From assembly GCA_021158895.1 (NCBI GenBank), contig JAGGSW010000097.1, forward strand, positions 1 through 7,393: DNA of 7,393 bases. The letters are read 5' to 3'. Below are positions 1 to 7,288 of this stretch, piece after piece. A program made the position numbers and the translations under genes. The notes beneath the pieces are model-generated. The model saw nothing but the letters and a program-made list of their open reading frames with translations, did no database searches and was not told the origin of the DNA. Numbering within the stretch: position 1 is the stretch's first letter; each line of letters opens with the position of its first letter. Origin of the DNA: Candidatus Odinarchaeota archaeon (GTDB lineage: Archaea; Asgardarchaeota; Baldrarchaeia; Baldrarchaeales; DXJG01).

Positions 1-12
1 CTATATAGGTTT

Positions 13-18
13 TCACCT
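13..18 (-). promoter_or_regulatory. SD-like AGGTGA for a possible next gene beyond the edge
   Basis: AGGTGA matches the archaeal anti-SD consensus and lies 25 nt past the stop of the surface-protein gene, with 12 nt left to the window edge. No ATG, GTG or TTG follows it inside the window. A start just outside would give an operon-like spacing. It also sits in a short inverted repeat, AGGTGAAAACCT (18-7), a 4-bp stem with a GAAA loop. The message before it, 42-19, shows nothing else I can name. Confidence 0.3.
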
Positions 19-42
19 TCCCTCTTATTTAAAACATGCATA

Positions 43-3000
43 TTAGCCTTCTTTTTCTTCCTCTGTTTCTTCCCCTTCTTCTTTTTCAATTTTTTCTTCT
101 TTTTCTTCTACTTCCTTCTTCTTTTCTTCTAATAGTCGTTTTAATTCTCTCGGTGCCTCTATGCCTGTTAATGTTTCAATAGTTTCGGCGACTTCTTTTA
201 ATGTTTCTTCCCCTGCTTCAACTAATTCCTCCGAGACTTCTTCTACTTCTGGAACCTCTACCTCTACCTCCGGTTTCTCTAAGAATGACGGAGGTACTAC
301 GGTACCGTAGTCTCTTCTAATTAGGTCACGTATGATTTCTTCTCTCTCACGTACTTTCCCAAATTTCGGCGACTTACCCTTAATTAGTCTCTTAGAAATG
401 CTACGTGTAAGTCGTACAAACGCTGGGAATCTAAAGTAGAAATACCATGAAGCAGCAAGAGCAAAAATGCCCGCAGCAACCCCTGAACCAGTTAAAAGCC
501 CCATAAGAAGTACCTTCGTTGGCACTACTGGTTTTGATTCAACCCTTAAGTAAAGTTGTATGCGTTGTTCTTGATAGCGTGACTTTGATAATACCAAGGT
601 TATGTTGTATGTTTTAGTTTCAAGTTCATGTGTGTCAATTTTGATAGTGTAATTTCCTCCATCAACTTCGTAGAGTGCAATCTCTGTGCCATTAGGAAAT
701 ACTAAGTAAACAGTTGCTCCCTCTATTTTTTCATCATGAAGAGTATCAATGTATTCAACAGTTATGTTGAAGGTGCCTCCTTCAATCACGCTAATCACTT
801 GACCAGTGATATTAGCTCCAATAATGTACAATCGATAACTTGTCGGGATCGGTAATATTTCAACTATAACAGTGACAGTTTTCGTTTCATAGTTCGGTTT
901 TGATACCTGTATCTGTACTGTATAGTTTCTAACATCCAGAACTGTCGTGTCAAACGTAATAATATAGGTACCGTTACCTTTACCCTTAATCTCGAGGATT
1001 CCAGTTAAATTCGACGTTATTGTCGCATAATCAATAACAATATCATGGTCATCATCCCAAACCTGAATAGTAAGATTTCCCAACTGTGTAAAGTATACCT
1101 TTGTCAAGGAAGGTGCATCGATCCGCATCTTTATCAATCTTATCCTAACTGTAATTAATTTACTGTTTTCCATGTAATTCTGGCGAAATGCAGATATACT
1201 TACATTATATTCGCCAATAGGTACATTCTTGGTTACGAGGGAAATTTCGTACTTACCGCCACCAATAACTTCGATTTCATAACCGTATGGCCAATCAACC
1301 ATTATTAAAGCGTCCTCAACGCCTCGGCTATGATTTAAATCGTAGTACAGAACAGTAAAGTTAAACAAATCTCCTACCGGCACTCGTTCTTTCGGTATAG
1401 TGACCGTCAATTCTGTTGAAACTTCAACTACATGTATCTTAACAACACAAGTTGCTGGTTTAACCATGGCCGAATCAAATACTACAAGAACAGTGTAATT
1501 TCCAACATTAGTCCTAGAAGAATCAAACTCAATGACATAGGTACCATTTCCACAATCTTCCCTCAAAGCAAAAGAAGTCATGTTGTAGTTAACGTAAGCA
1601 CCAGGGACACCTTCACTAGTCATATTATTAATATAGGTAATGGTGATGTTCTTGATATCACCCCAAGCAACAGTTAATTCAAGCAAACGTGGATTTACAT
1701 CACTTTCCTGCCTTAAAACAACAACAAAAAGCCTTACTGAGCGACTAATATAGACAGGGGTATCTAAAACTATGGTTAATGAGTAATTTCCAGCAACAGT
1801 CACTTCCCTTGTCGAAATCTCTATGATATATGTTCCATTATTTAGGCTGGAATCAACATAATAAGAACCAACCCAAGTAACAATAACACTAGCACCAGAA
1901 ATACCGTTTCTAGTTTCATTATCGAGATAGTTAACCTTTATGGTCGCGTTTTCGAGCCAACTAACAGTTAACATTAAATTCTCTGGGTAAACATCAATGT
2001 CTGATGCTTTTTCGTTTATTTTTACCTCAAGCATGACAAAATTGACTTTATAGTTAGAGGCCTTAAAACTTATCATCAAACTATGCGTACCGGCAATCGG
2101 TATTTCACTAGTTGTAATCTCTACTATGTACGTTCCATTTTGTAAGTCATAGGGCTTCCAAGAACTACCCCATGTTACCGTTATATTCGCTCCTGGTATT
2201 CCTGTTCCATTTGCATCACGGTAAACAACCGTTACATTTACACTCTCACTCCAAGTAACGTTAAGCTTCAAATCCGCAGGAAATACTACCTCAACCTGAG
2301 TTTCTCTTTCTCCTATAGTAACTTGAATCGTAACGGATTTCACAGCATAGTTTGTTTTGTCTATTCTTATTATTAGGCTGTATGTTCCTACGTCCACTCC
2401 TTTGGTTGATATTTCCACCATGTATATTCCATTTGCTTCTTGACTTCTATTTACCCAACGGCCTCCAGACCAACTAATGGAGACGGTTGCTCCCGGTATT
2501 CCTGTTCCATTTGCATCACGATACTCCACTCTTACAGTTCCATTCTCAAGCCAAGTAACAGAAAACGATGAAGGCTGAGCGGTAATAGTTGTATCTCTCT
2601 CCTCAACAATAACTTGAACCGAAACCGAACCAACTTCATATGTAGGCGTGTCCAAAGTCACTGTCAAGGTATAAGTGCCAGCATTCACGTTTTTCGTCGA
2701 TATTTCTATTATATATATTCCATTATGTTCCTGACTTCTATTTACCCAATAGGCTTCGGAAGGCCAGCTAACAGAGACCGTTGCATTTGCAATCCCTGCT
2801 TCTGTCTCATTATCAAGATATTGTATTGTCACTGTTCCATTTTCAAGCCAAGTAACAGAAAGCGTCGAAGGTTGAACAGTAACATTGACTGTTCTTTCAT
2901 TTACAGTTACTTGCATTGTTTTTGAGCTTATTGCGTAGTTGGGAGCATGTATAGATATCATTAAGGTGTAGGTACCAGCAGCTGTGAGACTATCTGTTTC

Positions 3001-6000
3001 TATCTCCACAACATATGTCCCGCTCTGTTCTAAACTTCTATTTACCCAATGCTTATCAGCCCAATCAACGGTTATATTTGCTCCCGGTATTCCTGTTCCA
3101 TTTGCATCACGATACTCTACTCTCACTGTTCCATTCTCAAGCCAAGTAACAGAAAACGATGAAGGAGCTACTAGGTAAGTTTCTCTTTCTTCAACTATAA
3201 CTTGTATTGATGTAGAATTTATTGTATAAGTTGGTGTATCAAAGGTTATTGTTAACATATATGTTCCTACATCTACTCCTTTTGTTGATATTTCTACTAT
3301 GTATGTTCCGTTTTTTAGGTCTTGGTACGATGGGCTTACAGGCCAGTCAACCGTTACAGTCGCATTTGCAATACCATCTTGAGTTACAGCGTCAAGATAA
3401 TTTACTATTACTGTTGCATTTTCAAGCCAAGTAACAGAAAGTGTTAAATTCGTGGGATATATCACTTCTAATAAGGTATGCCGTTCCCAAATCACTACTG
3501 TTACTGGACTTACTTCCCAAGATTGATGTAATGTTTTATTTGCACGGAACCTTAAACTATAAACTGTTGCCATGGGGGCAGAAGCATTTACCTCAGCAGT
3601 ATAGTTTCCGTCGTTACGAGTGTCGGTCATTGTTATCCATTGGTCTAACCACTCTATATAAACTGTCACGTTTGCTCCTAGCACAGGAGAACCGTTATAA
3701 TACATGTACTTAAACCAGACAGTGAAATTCTCATTGTATCCAACATATATTGCCAAGCTTTCGGGAGAATACTTTGTCTTGTAAACAAAGAGAAATCTTA
3801 TAGTGATATTTTTTGCTTCATAAAATGACTTATTTGCCATCAACTCTATCGTATGGTAACCTGCACCTAAACCAGTTGTATTAAAGTAAACTACGTAATG
3901 CCCAGCTTCCGGTTCCTCTACATCCAAAATTCTATCGTTCCAAGTTCCATTGGCAGCAATACTGGCACCTGTAATTCCAGCTCTTGTGTCTGCTCTTTCG
4001 TAATATAGATCTATCGTTAAATTGTCACCAATTGGAATAGGAACCCCATACTCAGGAGCCTGAGGGGAACTAAGAACAGTCCTATAATAAATATCCAAAG
4101 TAAGCGTAATATTTGCACTATCATAATAAGCTTTCTGAGCCGTAATTATAAATGTAAATCTTCCTATACCAAGTTCTGATGTGTTAAATGTGGTTTCGTA
4201 TTCACCCGTTCCGATGTCAGTGAAGTTTCTTTTACCAGTGGTCCAATTACATTTTACCGTTGCGCCTCTAATCAGATTTCCAGTATCTTCATCCAAAAAT
4301 TGAACGCTAATTAATACTAAATCACCATAATAGACTTGTGTTTTAACTGGACTTTGGATAATAAGAGATGTTCTATGAGTTACTGTAAATAGGATGGATA
4401 CAACTAGATAGCCAACCTCTTCACCATTGCTCCAAAGCATTTCAGCACTATATTCACCCGCTGAGGAATTGCTTCCACTAATTAATAGAGGAGAGGTAAT
4501 CCCCCATCCTGTGTCGTTTAAACTTGTAATAACATTAAAACTCCAAATATTTTCACTTGGATCGTATATTGTAACATTAAGTTTTCCAACATTAGCTGGA
4601 GGTAAATCAGACGAGTTTAATATTTGTGTTGCCACTTTAATTGAAGTATTAACATAGAAATTAGGTGTAACACCTGCAAAAGTTCCATTAGAATATAAAA
4701 CTTTAACCTGTTTCACATAGTTAGGCGAAGAAATGTAAAATTTCCATGTACCATATTGAAACTGGTCTTTAGGTATCTCTAACACTTTTGTACCATTTAC
4801 AATAGTTATATTCAACATATGAACTGGTACTTCTCGATTGTCAGGAGCCTTAACCTGACTAATATTCCAATCAACAGGTAAAAATACTTTGAAACATCTA
4901 TTTGTATAATCTTCAGTAAGCCTTTGAGTTGTATAAATAACAGTCCAAGAAACATTACTTCCCGAAGTTACCGAGAATGTAACACTGTCAGTAATGGATC
5001 TAAAAACAAGATGATAAACTACATTCAACGTTCCCATCACCGGGTAGCTCCACGTACTGTCAAATAGTATGGTAACATTTTCACTCCATTCCCCAGTAAG
5101 AGAAGCATTTCCACTCCCCCAGCCCTGATCAGTAAAATTAACGGTCTGAGAACCTATAGACATAGATAAACCAACTTGAGAAGCATTAACTTCACTCACC
5201 ACAATTAGCTGAACATCATCAAAACAAACCGTCCAATTATATGGCCATACTAAAAAATCCTGCAATATATCAGCAACAGCTCTTAAACCCAGCATAACGG
5301 TAATCGATCTATTTTCAGGAAAATTCAAATAAGATGACGGAACGGAAACATTTACTGAAATCCAAGTATTCTGACTTCCAGCTATAGTTTCAACCAATGG
5401 AATAGCGAGAACGTCAAATGAAGACATGTTGAACTGGTCTCTTGTCGCAACCTTAGCAAAAATTTCTAGATTAGCCATATTCAGTCCCTCATAGGATTCA
5501 TTCCACCTGTAGTTGAAGGAAAGCCAAGCCTCATGAACAGTTCCCCTCGAATCAAAAGTAATATTTTGAAGCCAAACCCCATATTCTCCCTCATCAATTT
5601 TATATCCAGCCATATCCCACGTCCATGTTTGTTTAAACCCCATCGAAACATATACAACTTTATCACCATCAATAATGGTTGTACCGACATAAACTTGATC
5701 TCCCGGAGGTGTGTCATTTATTATAGATGTCCAATATCCAGTAACAGTGTCAAAGCTTGGGTCTTGGATACTATCATTCACTGTATCTACAAGATTATTT
5801 ATGGTAGCACTAACTTTATAGGGTTTCCAGTCTAAAGGAAATATGGTTGTTACGTTTTGAGGGGTATTAATGTTTTCTGTTTTTAAATAGGTTGCGTACT
5901 CGGTTACGTTTCGAGGAGAACCTGTTGATTGAGGGTCATTAGAAGAGTTTAGGCTTGGTGATGAATCTGATCCTGATTCGGCAATTGCAAAAGTTTTGTT

Positions 6001-6090
6001 TTCATTTGGAGGCGAAAATAAAATCATCAATACTATTATAATAGATATTAACCCGTATTTCTTGATTTTTAACCTAGATTTTCTACTCAT
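43..6090 (-). CDS. Giant Ig-like-repeat surface protein, C-terminally membrane-anchored
   Basis: From the ATG at 6090 this is 2015 residues. In order: signal peptide (1-37); a beta-rich N-terminal region, possibly a jelly-roll (about 105-299); a second beta-rich region (about 300-573); 13 tandem Ig-like units of about 98 residues (about 574-1852); one membrane helix (1860-1886); a basic juxtamembrane segment and an acidic tail (1887-2015). I count about 84 N-X-S/T sequons, all before the helix and none after, which fits an outside N-terminus, an inside C-terminus and heavy N-glycosylation. There are only five cysteines. The central repeats share anchors VTWLEN, DANGTGIPGA, NGTY(I/V)VEI and GTY.L, with a closing ERET/ERDT. 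No enzyme motif, LPXTG or dockerin was seen. The likely role is a stalk-like adhesin or cell-surface layer component. Its ATG is 1 nt after the upstream stop, implying coupled translation with the winged-helix protein. The ligand and exact Ig-like family are not determinable here. Confidence 0.9.
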   Translation of the reverse strand: MSRKSRLKIKKYGLISIIIVLMILFSPPNENKTFAIAESGSDSSPSLNSSNDPQSTGSPRNVTEYATYLKTENINTPQNVTTIFPLDWKPYKVSATINNLVDTVNDSIQDPSFDTVTGYWTSIINDTPPGDQVYVGTTIIDGDKVVYVSMGFKQTWTWDMAGYKIDEGEYGVWLQNITFDSRGTVHEAWLSFNYRWNESYEGLNMANLEIFAKVATRDQFNMSSFDVLAIPLVETIAGSQNTWISVNVSVPSSYLNFPENRSITVMLGLRAVADILQDFLVWPYNWTVCFDDVQLIVVSEVNASQVGLSMSIGSQTVNFTDQGWGSGNASLTGEWSENVTILFDSTWSYPVMGTLNVVYHLVFRSITDSVTFSVTSGSNVSWTVIYTTQRLTEDYTNRCFKVFLPVDWNISQVKAPDNREVPVHMLNITIVNGTKVLEIPKDQFQYGTWKFYISSPNYVKQVKVLYSNGTFAGVTPNFYVNTSIKVATQILNSSDLPPANVGKLNVTIYDPSENIWSFNVITSLNDTGWGITSPLLISGSNSSAGEYSAEMLWSNGEEVGYLVVSILFTVTHRTSLIIQSPVKTQVYYGDLVLISVQFLDEDTGNLIRGATVKCNWTTGKRNFTDIGTGEYETTFNTSELGIGRFTFIITAQKAYYDSANITLTLDIYYRTVLSSPQAPEYGVPIPIGDNLTIDLYYERADTRAGITGASIAANGTWNDRILDVEEPEAGHYVVYFNTTGLGAGYHTIELMANKSFYEAKNITIRFLFVYKTKYSPESLAIYVGYNENFTVWFKYMYYNGSPVLGANVTVYIEWLDQWITMTDTRNDGNYTAEVNASAPMATVYSLRFRANKTLHQSWEVSPVTVVIWERHTLLEVIYPTNLTLSVTWLENATVIVNYLDAVTQDGIANATVTVDWPVSPSYQDLKNGTYIVEISTKGVDVGTYMLTITFDTPTYTINSTSIQVIVEERETYLVAPSSFSVTWLENGTVRVEYRDANGTGIPGANITVDWADKHWVNRSLEQSGTYVVEIETDSLTAAGTYTLMISIHAPNYAISSKTMQVTVNERTVNVTVQPSTLSVTWLENGTVTIQYLDNETEAGIANATVSVSWPSEAYWVNRSQEHNGIYIIEISTKNVNAGTYTLTVTLDTPTYEVGSVSVQVIVEERDTTITAQPSSFSVTWLENGTVRVEYRDANGTGIPGATVSISWSGGRWVNRSQEANGIYMVEISTKGVDVGTYSLIIRIDKTNYAVKSVTIQVTIGERETQVEVVFPADLKLNVTWSESVNVTVVYRDANGTGIPGANITVTWGSSWKPYDLQNGTYIVEITTSEIPIAGTHSLMISFKASNYKVNFVMLEVKINEKASDIDVYPENLMLTVSWLENATIKVNYLDNETRNGISGASVIVTWVGSYYVDSSLNNGTYIIEISTREVTVAGNYSLTIVLDTPVYISRSVRLFVVVLRQESDVNPRLLELTVAWGDIKNITITYINNMTSEGVPGAYVNYNMTSFALREDCGNGTYVIEFDSSRTNVGNYTVLVVFDSAMVKPATCVVKIHVVEVSTELTVTIPKERVPVGDLFNFTVLYYDLNHSRGVEDALIMVDWPYGYEIEVIGGGKYEISLVTKNVPIGEYNVSISAFRQNYMENSKLITVRIRLIKMRIDAPSLTKVYFTQLGNLTIQVWDDDHDIVIDYATITSNLTGILEIKGKGNGTYIITFDTTVLDVRNYTVQIQVSKPNYETKTVTVIVEILPIPTSYRLYIIGANITGQVISVIEGGTFNITVEYIDTLHDEKIEGATVYLVFPNGTEIALYEVDGGNYTIKIDTHELETKTYNITLVLSKSRYQEQRIQLYLRVESKPVVPTKVLLMGLLTGSGVAAGIFALAASWYFYFRFPAFVRLTRSISKRLIKGKSPKFGKVREREEIIRDLIRRDYGTVVPPSFLEKPEVEVEVPEVEEVSEELVEAGEETLKEVAETIETLTGIEAPRELKRLLEEKKKEVEEKEEKIEKEEGEETEEEKEG
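46..432 (-). other. Cytoplasmic tail: basic juxtamembrane segment then acidic, coiled-coil-like end
   Basis: Residues 1887-2015, about 129 residues. The first 45 or so are strongly basic (RLTRSISKRLIKGKSPKFGK, then REREEIIRDLIRR), as expected on the inner face. A PEVEVEVPEVEEVSEELVEA stretch follows, then a helical, Glu/Lys-dominated end with coiled-coil-like spacing (ELKRLLEEKKKEVEEKEEKI). A tail this long is unnecessary for anchoring alone and could bind a cytoplasmic partner. No kinase, GTPase or other catalytic motif was seen. Confidence 0.75.
47..130 (-). repeat. Purine-only low-complexity tract in the mRNA
   Basis: On the plus strand 80 of 84 bases are pyrimidines (exceptions at 65, 88, 89 and 110). 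The message is thus almost pure GA, encoding the Glu/Lys-rich end of the surface protein. The simplest explanation is the codons for Glu, Lys and Gly rather than a separate element. Confidence 0.8.
433..513 (-). other. Single C-terminal transmembrane helix
   Basis: Residues about 1860-1886: VLLMGLLTGSGVAAGIFALA followed by ASWYFYF, bounded by Lys on the outer side and Arg on the inner side. It follows the last Ig-like unit after a short proline-containing linker (SKPVVPTK). It anchors the extracellular stalk and is the boundary beyond which no N-glycosylation sequon occurs. Confidence 0.85.
2189..2220 (-). repeat. Partial DNA copy in unit 8
   Basis: Thirty-two bases encoding RDANGTGIPGA differ from 2489-2520 at a single base, while the rest of unit 8, including its VTWSES anchor, has drifted from units 5 and 7. 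Confidence 0.85.
2489..2574 (-). repeat. Near-identical DNA copy B (unit 7)
   Basis: The partner of 3080-3165, with 83 of 86 bases identical. A 32-bp part (2489-2520) recurs at 2189-2220 in unit 8 with one mismatch, exactly 300 bp away. Outside the block units 5 and 7 diverge at once, as expected of a short conversion tract or of differential constraint. Confidence 0.9.
3080..3165 (-). repeat. Near-identical DNA copy A (unit 5)
   Basis: An 86-bp block encoding VTWLENGTVRVEYRD and the following ANGTGIPGA. It matches 2489-2574 at 83 of 86 bases; the three differences are synonymous. The copies are 591 bp apart (197 codons), about two repeat units. Confidence 0.9.
5194..5778 (-). other. Beta-rich N-terminal domain, possibly jelly-roll/carbohydrate-binding-like
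   Basis: Residues about 105-299 of the surface protein. Aromatic-rich alternating strands begin with a SFDTVTGYW-type opening and end with VCFDDVQLIVV. An early F...G.W and a terminal (I/F)DDV(R/Q)L strand are typical of jelly-roll modules in MAM and carbohydrate-binding families. A conserved WTWDMAGYKIDEGEYGVWLQ stretch (about residues 156-175) lies between. This is fold-level guesswork from pattern; no sugar-binding site can be demonstrated. Confidence 0.35.
5980..6090 (-). other. Signal peptide of the surface protein
   Basis: Residues 1-37. The basic n-region (MSRKSRLKIKKYG, six Arg/Lys) is followed by a hydrophobic core, LISIIIVLMILF. A polar stretch leads to an A-I-A motif at 35-37, a plausible signal peptidase site before ESGSD. 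The mature chain then opens with a Ser/Asn-rich linker. The gap between core and AIA is rather long, so cleavage could fall elsewhere or the segment could remain as an anchor. Confidence 0.8.
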
Positions 6091-6091
6091 T

Positions 6092-7288
6092 TTATTCGCT
6101 CCCCAATCCCAATTCTCTAAATAGTTCACGCACCCTTCTCACGGAGGCTGTTGGAGTTATTCTTATTCCATGCAGCCTCATATACATTTCGCCTAAAAGC
6201 TCTAAGTGTCTTTTAGCAACTTCTCGTGGGATCTCGCCCTCCATAACTCTACGTTGAAGTTTATCTACAAGATATTCGGGGAAAAACACTTTAAACGTTA
6301 CGTCGCTTTTGAGTATAGCATATTCTTCTCCATCGACATCGTAAAACGATATAACATCTAATAGTTCCATTCTTCTTAAGAGATCTTTTGCATCATTTTC
6401 ATCTATATGGGTTCTCTCAGCTATTTCACTAATTTTACCTACGTTTTCTCTTAGCACAAGGAGAAGTTGGTATGCCATTCTATTCAAGAAAAATTTTGCA
6501 AGGGATTCATTGTCTTCGGAGTTATCTGCAAACGGATCGTAAGATCTAGTGAAAAAGTTTTTCACGTCTTCAATATATTGTTTTGAGATCTGTGGGGGAA
6601 TTTCTCCTAATTCTGTGAGTTCTAATATTCTTGCTGGAGGAACTCTATACATAATTGCGTCTTGAATCAAAAATACCACGTCTTTTAAAATGCTTCCGTC
6701 TTGAGTTCTAATATCTTCAACTATTACAAGTCCAGATCGCTTAAATGGTCTGATAAAAATGTTAACATTGTCTATTGTTCTTCCAGTTTCAAACTCTACT
6801 TCTTCTTGAAGTCTTTTAAGAGTGTAAGGTTTTTCAATTAACTTTTTAGTGAGAGCGTATTGTCTGAGGGGATCAGCAAAAATGTGAAACAGCATCTGTT
6901 CATAGGTTAAAGGTGTAGTTGTCTTTAATTCTTCAAAAGTCTTTCTAATAAATTCCTCTGCTTCTTCTCTACCCATAATACTTAGTTGTGAGAAGAGGTT
7001 TTCAGCGCTTTGAGGAAGTATCTCAGCGTATTCAAGAGGTTCTTCTGCTTCGTCCAAAAGAACAACTAAGCACCTTTGAGGTTCAACTTCTATTCCAGAG
7101 AAGTAGCTTACAATTCTTTTATCGCCAATTGACATAGACATAAAGCCAGCGGTACCCCCGCCAATTGCATGGCTTGTAAAAATCTTCATAGCTTCTGCTC
7201 TCGACAAATCAGCATCTATAGGATATTTATATTCAATTCTAGCCCCCTCTATGGGGTCCCAATACAAAAGTACTATAGCTTTAGGCAT
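6092..7288 (-). CDS. Longin/roadblock-like and winged-helix protein, possible regulator or adaptor
   Basis: A soluble 398-residue protein with no signal peptide or membrane helix. Residues 3-105 look like a longin/roadblock-type alpha/beta domain: an opening strand (AIVLLYW), a DPIEGARI turn, a helix near 28-40, a GGGTAG loop at 43-48, then strands through RCLVVLLDE at 72-80. Residues 129-205 resemble a winged helix, with a helix at 141-152, a TLKRLQEEV helix at 156-164, a recognition-like helix at 171-186 and a strand/wing at 187-205. Residues 268-332 form a clearer ArsR/MarR-like winged helix (GKISEIAERTHIDENDAKDL, then a wing around 315-327). The rest, 335-398, is helical and charged. The ATG is chosen for the SD 7 nt upstream and the 8-nt overlap with the preceding gene. 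The stop lies 1 nt before the giant surface-protein gene, so the two are very likely co-translated. DNA binding, or protein binding through the winged helices, is possible. Function is unknown and I give no name. Confidence 0.85.
   Translation of the reverse strand: MPKAIVLLYWDPIEGARIEYKYPIDADLSRAEAMKIFTSHAIGGGTAGFMSMSIGDKRIVSYFSGIEVEPQRCLVVLLDEAEEPLEYAEILPQSAENLFSQLSIMGREEAEEFIRKTFEELKTTTPLTYEQMLFHIFADPLRQYALTKKLIEKPYTLKRLQEEVEFETGRTIDNVNIFIRPFKRSGLVIVEDIRTQDGSILKDVVFLIQDAIMYRVPPARILELTELGEIPPQISKQYIEDVKNFFTRSYDPFADNSEDNESLAKFFLNRMAYQLLLVLRENVGKISEIAERTHIDENDAKDLLRRMELLDVISFYDVDGEEYAILKSDVTFKVFFPEYLVDKLQRRVMEGEIPREVAKRHLELLGEMYMRLHGIRITPTASVRRVRELFRELGLGSE
6099..6104 (-). promoter_or_regulatory. 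Shine-Dalgarno that decides the start of the giant surface-protein gene
   Basis: GGGGAG lies 8 nt upstream of the ATG at 6090-6088, within the last codons of the upstream gene (the Gly-Ser before its TAA at 6094-6092). The frame can be extended to a GTG at 6129-6127, but the added residues (MNYLENWDWGANK) are acidic and tryptophan-containing and would sit in front of the basic n-region of an otherwise clean signal peptide. They would also create a 38-nt gene overlap. The ATG at 6090 is therefore preferred. Confidence 0.75.

Larger units (their letters stand above)
535..4371 (-). repeat. Thirteen tandem Ig-like repeats of about 98 residues (about 294 bp)
   Basis: Aligning on the W of VTWLEN (or its equivalent position) gives 13 units, with anchors at residues 588, 687, 785, 888, 983, 1081, 1180, 1280, 1378, 1476, 1573, 1668 and 1770, a spacing of 95-103. 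Each unit has a first strand with x-T-V-x-V-x-Y-x-D, a G-I-x-G-A-x-V-x-V-x-W hairpin, an NGxYxVEI strand, a GTYxLxI strand, an aromatic near NY or PTY, and a closing strand. Units 4-9 (roughly 1810-3470) are most alike. Units 1-3 and 10-13 keep the pattern but have lost the WLEN signature. This is the general shape of bacterial/archaeal Ig-like stalk domains; the exact family is not assignable by eye. Confidence 0.85.

Noticed and set aside
535..4371. Regular roughly 294-bp repetition considered as a CRISPR array, satellite or mobile-element repeat
   Set aside because: The period is a whole number of codons on average, the frame stays open throughout, and similarity follows the protein fold with mostly synonymous differences where copies match best.
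5481..5717. Minus-strand 78-codon frame inside the surface-protein gene
   Set aside because: It is out of frame with, and fully inside, the clearly coding frame; its residues show no recognisable pattern.
1432..5835. Several plus-strand open frames of 64-103 codons opposite the surface-protein gene (for example 2614-2925, 3441-3713, 5533-5835)
   Set aside because: They are antisense shadows of a long repetitive gene. They have no SD, implausible composition and no domain pattern, and they do not keep a consistent position in the repeat units.
6091..6129. GTG at 6129-6127 as the start of the giant gene
   Set aside because: It would add 13 acidic and Trp-containing residues in front of the signal peptide and create a 38-nt overlap, whereas the ATG at 6090 has a well-spaced GGGGAG.
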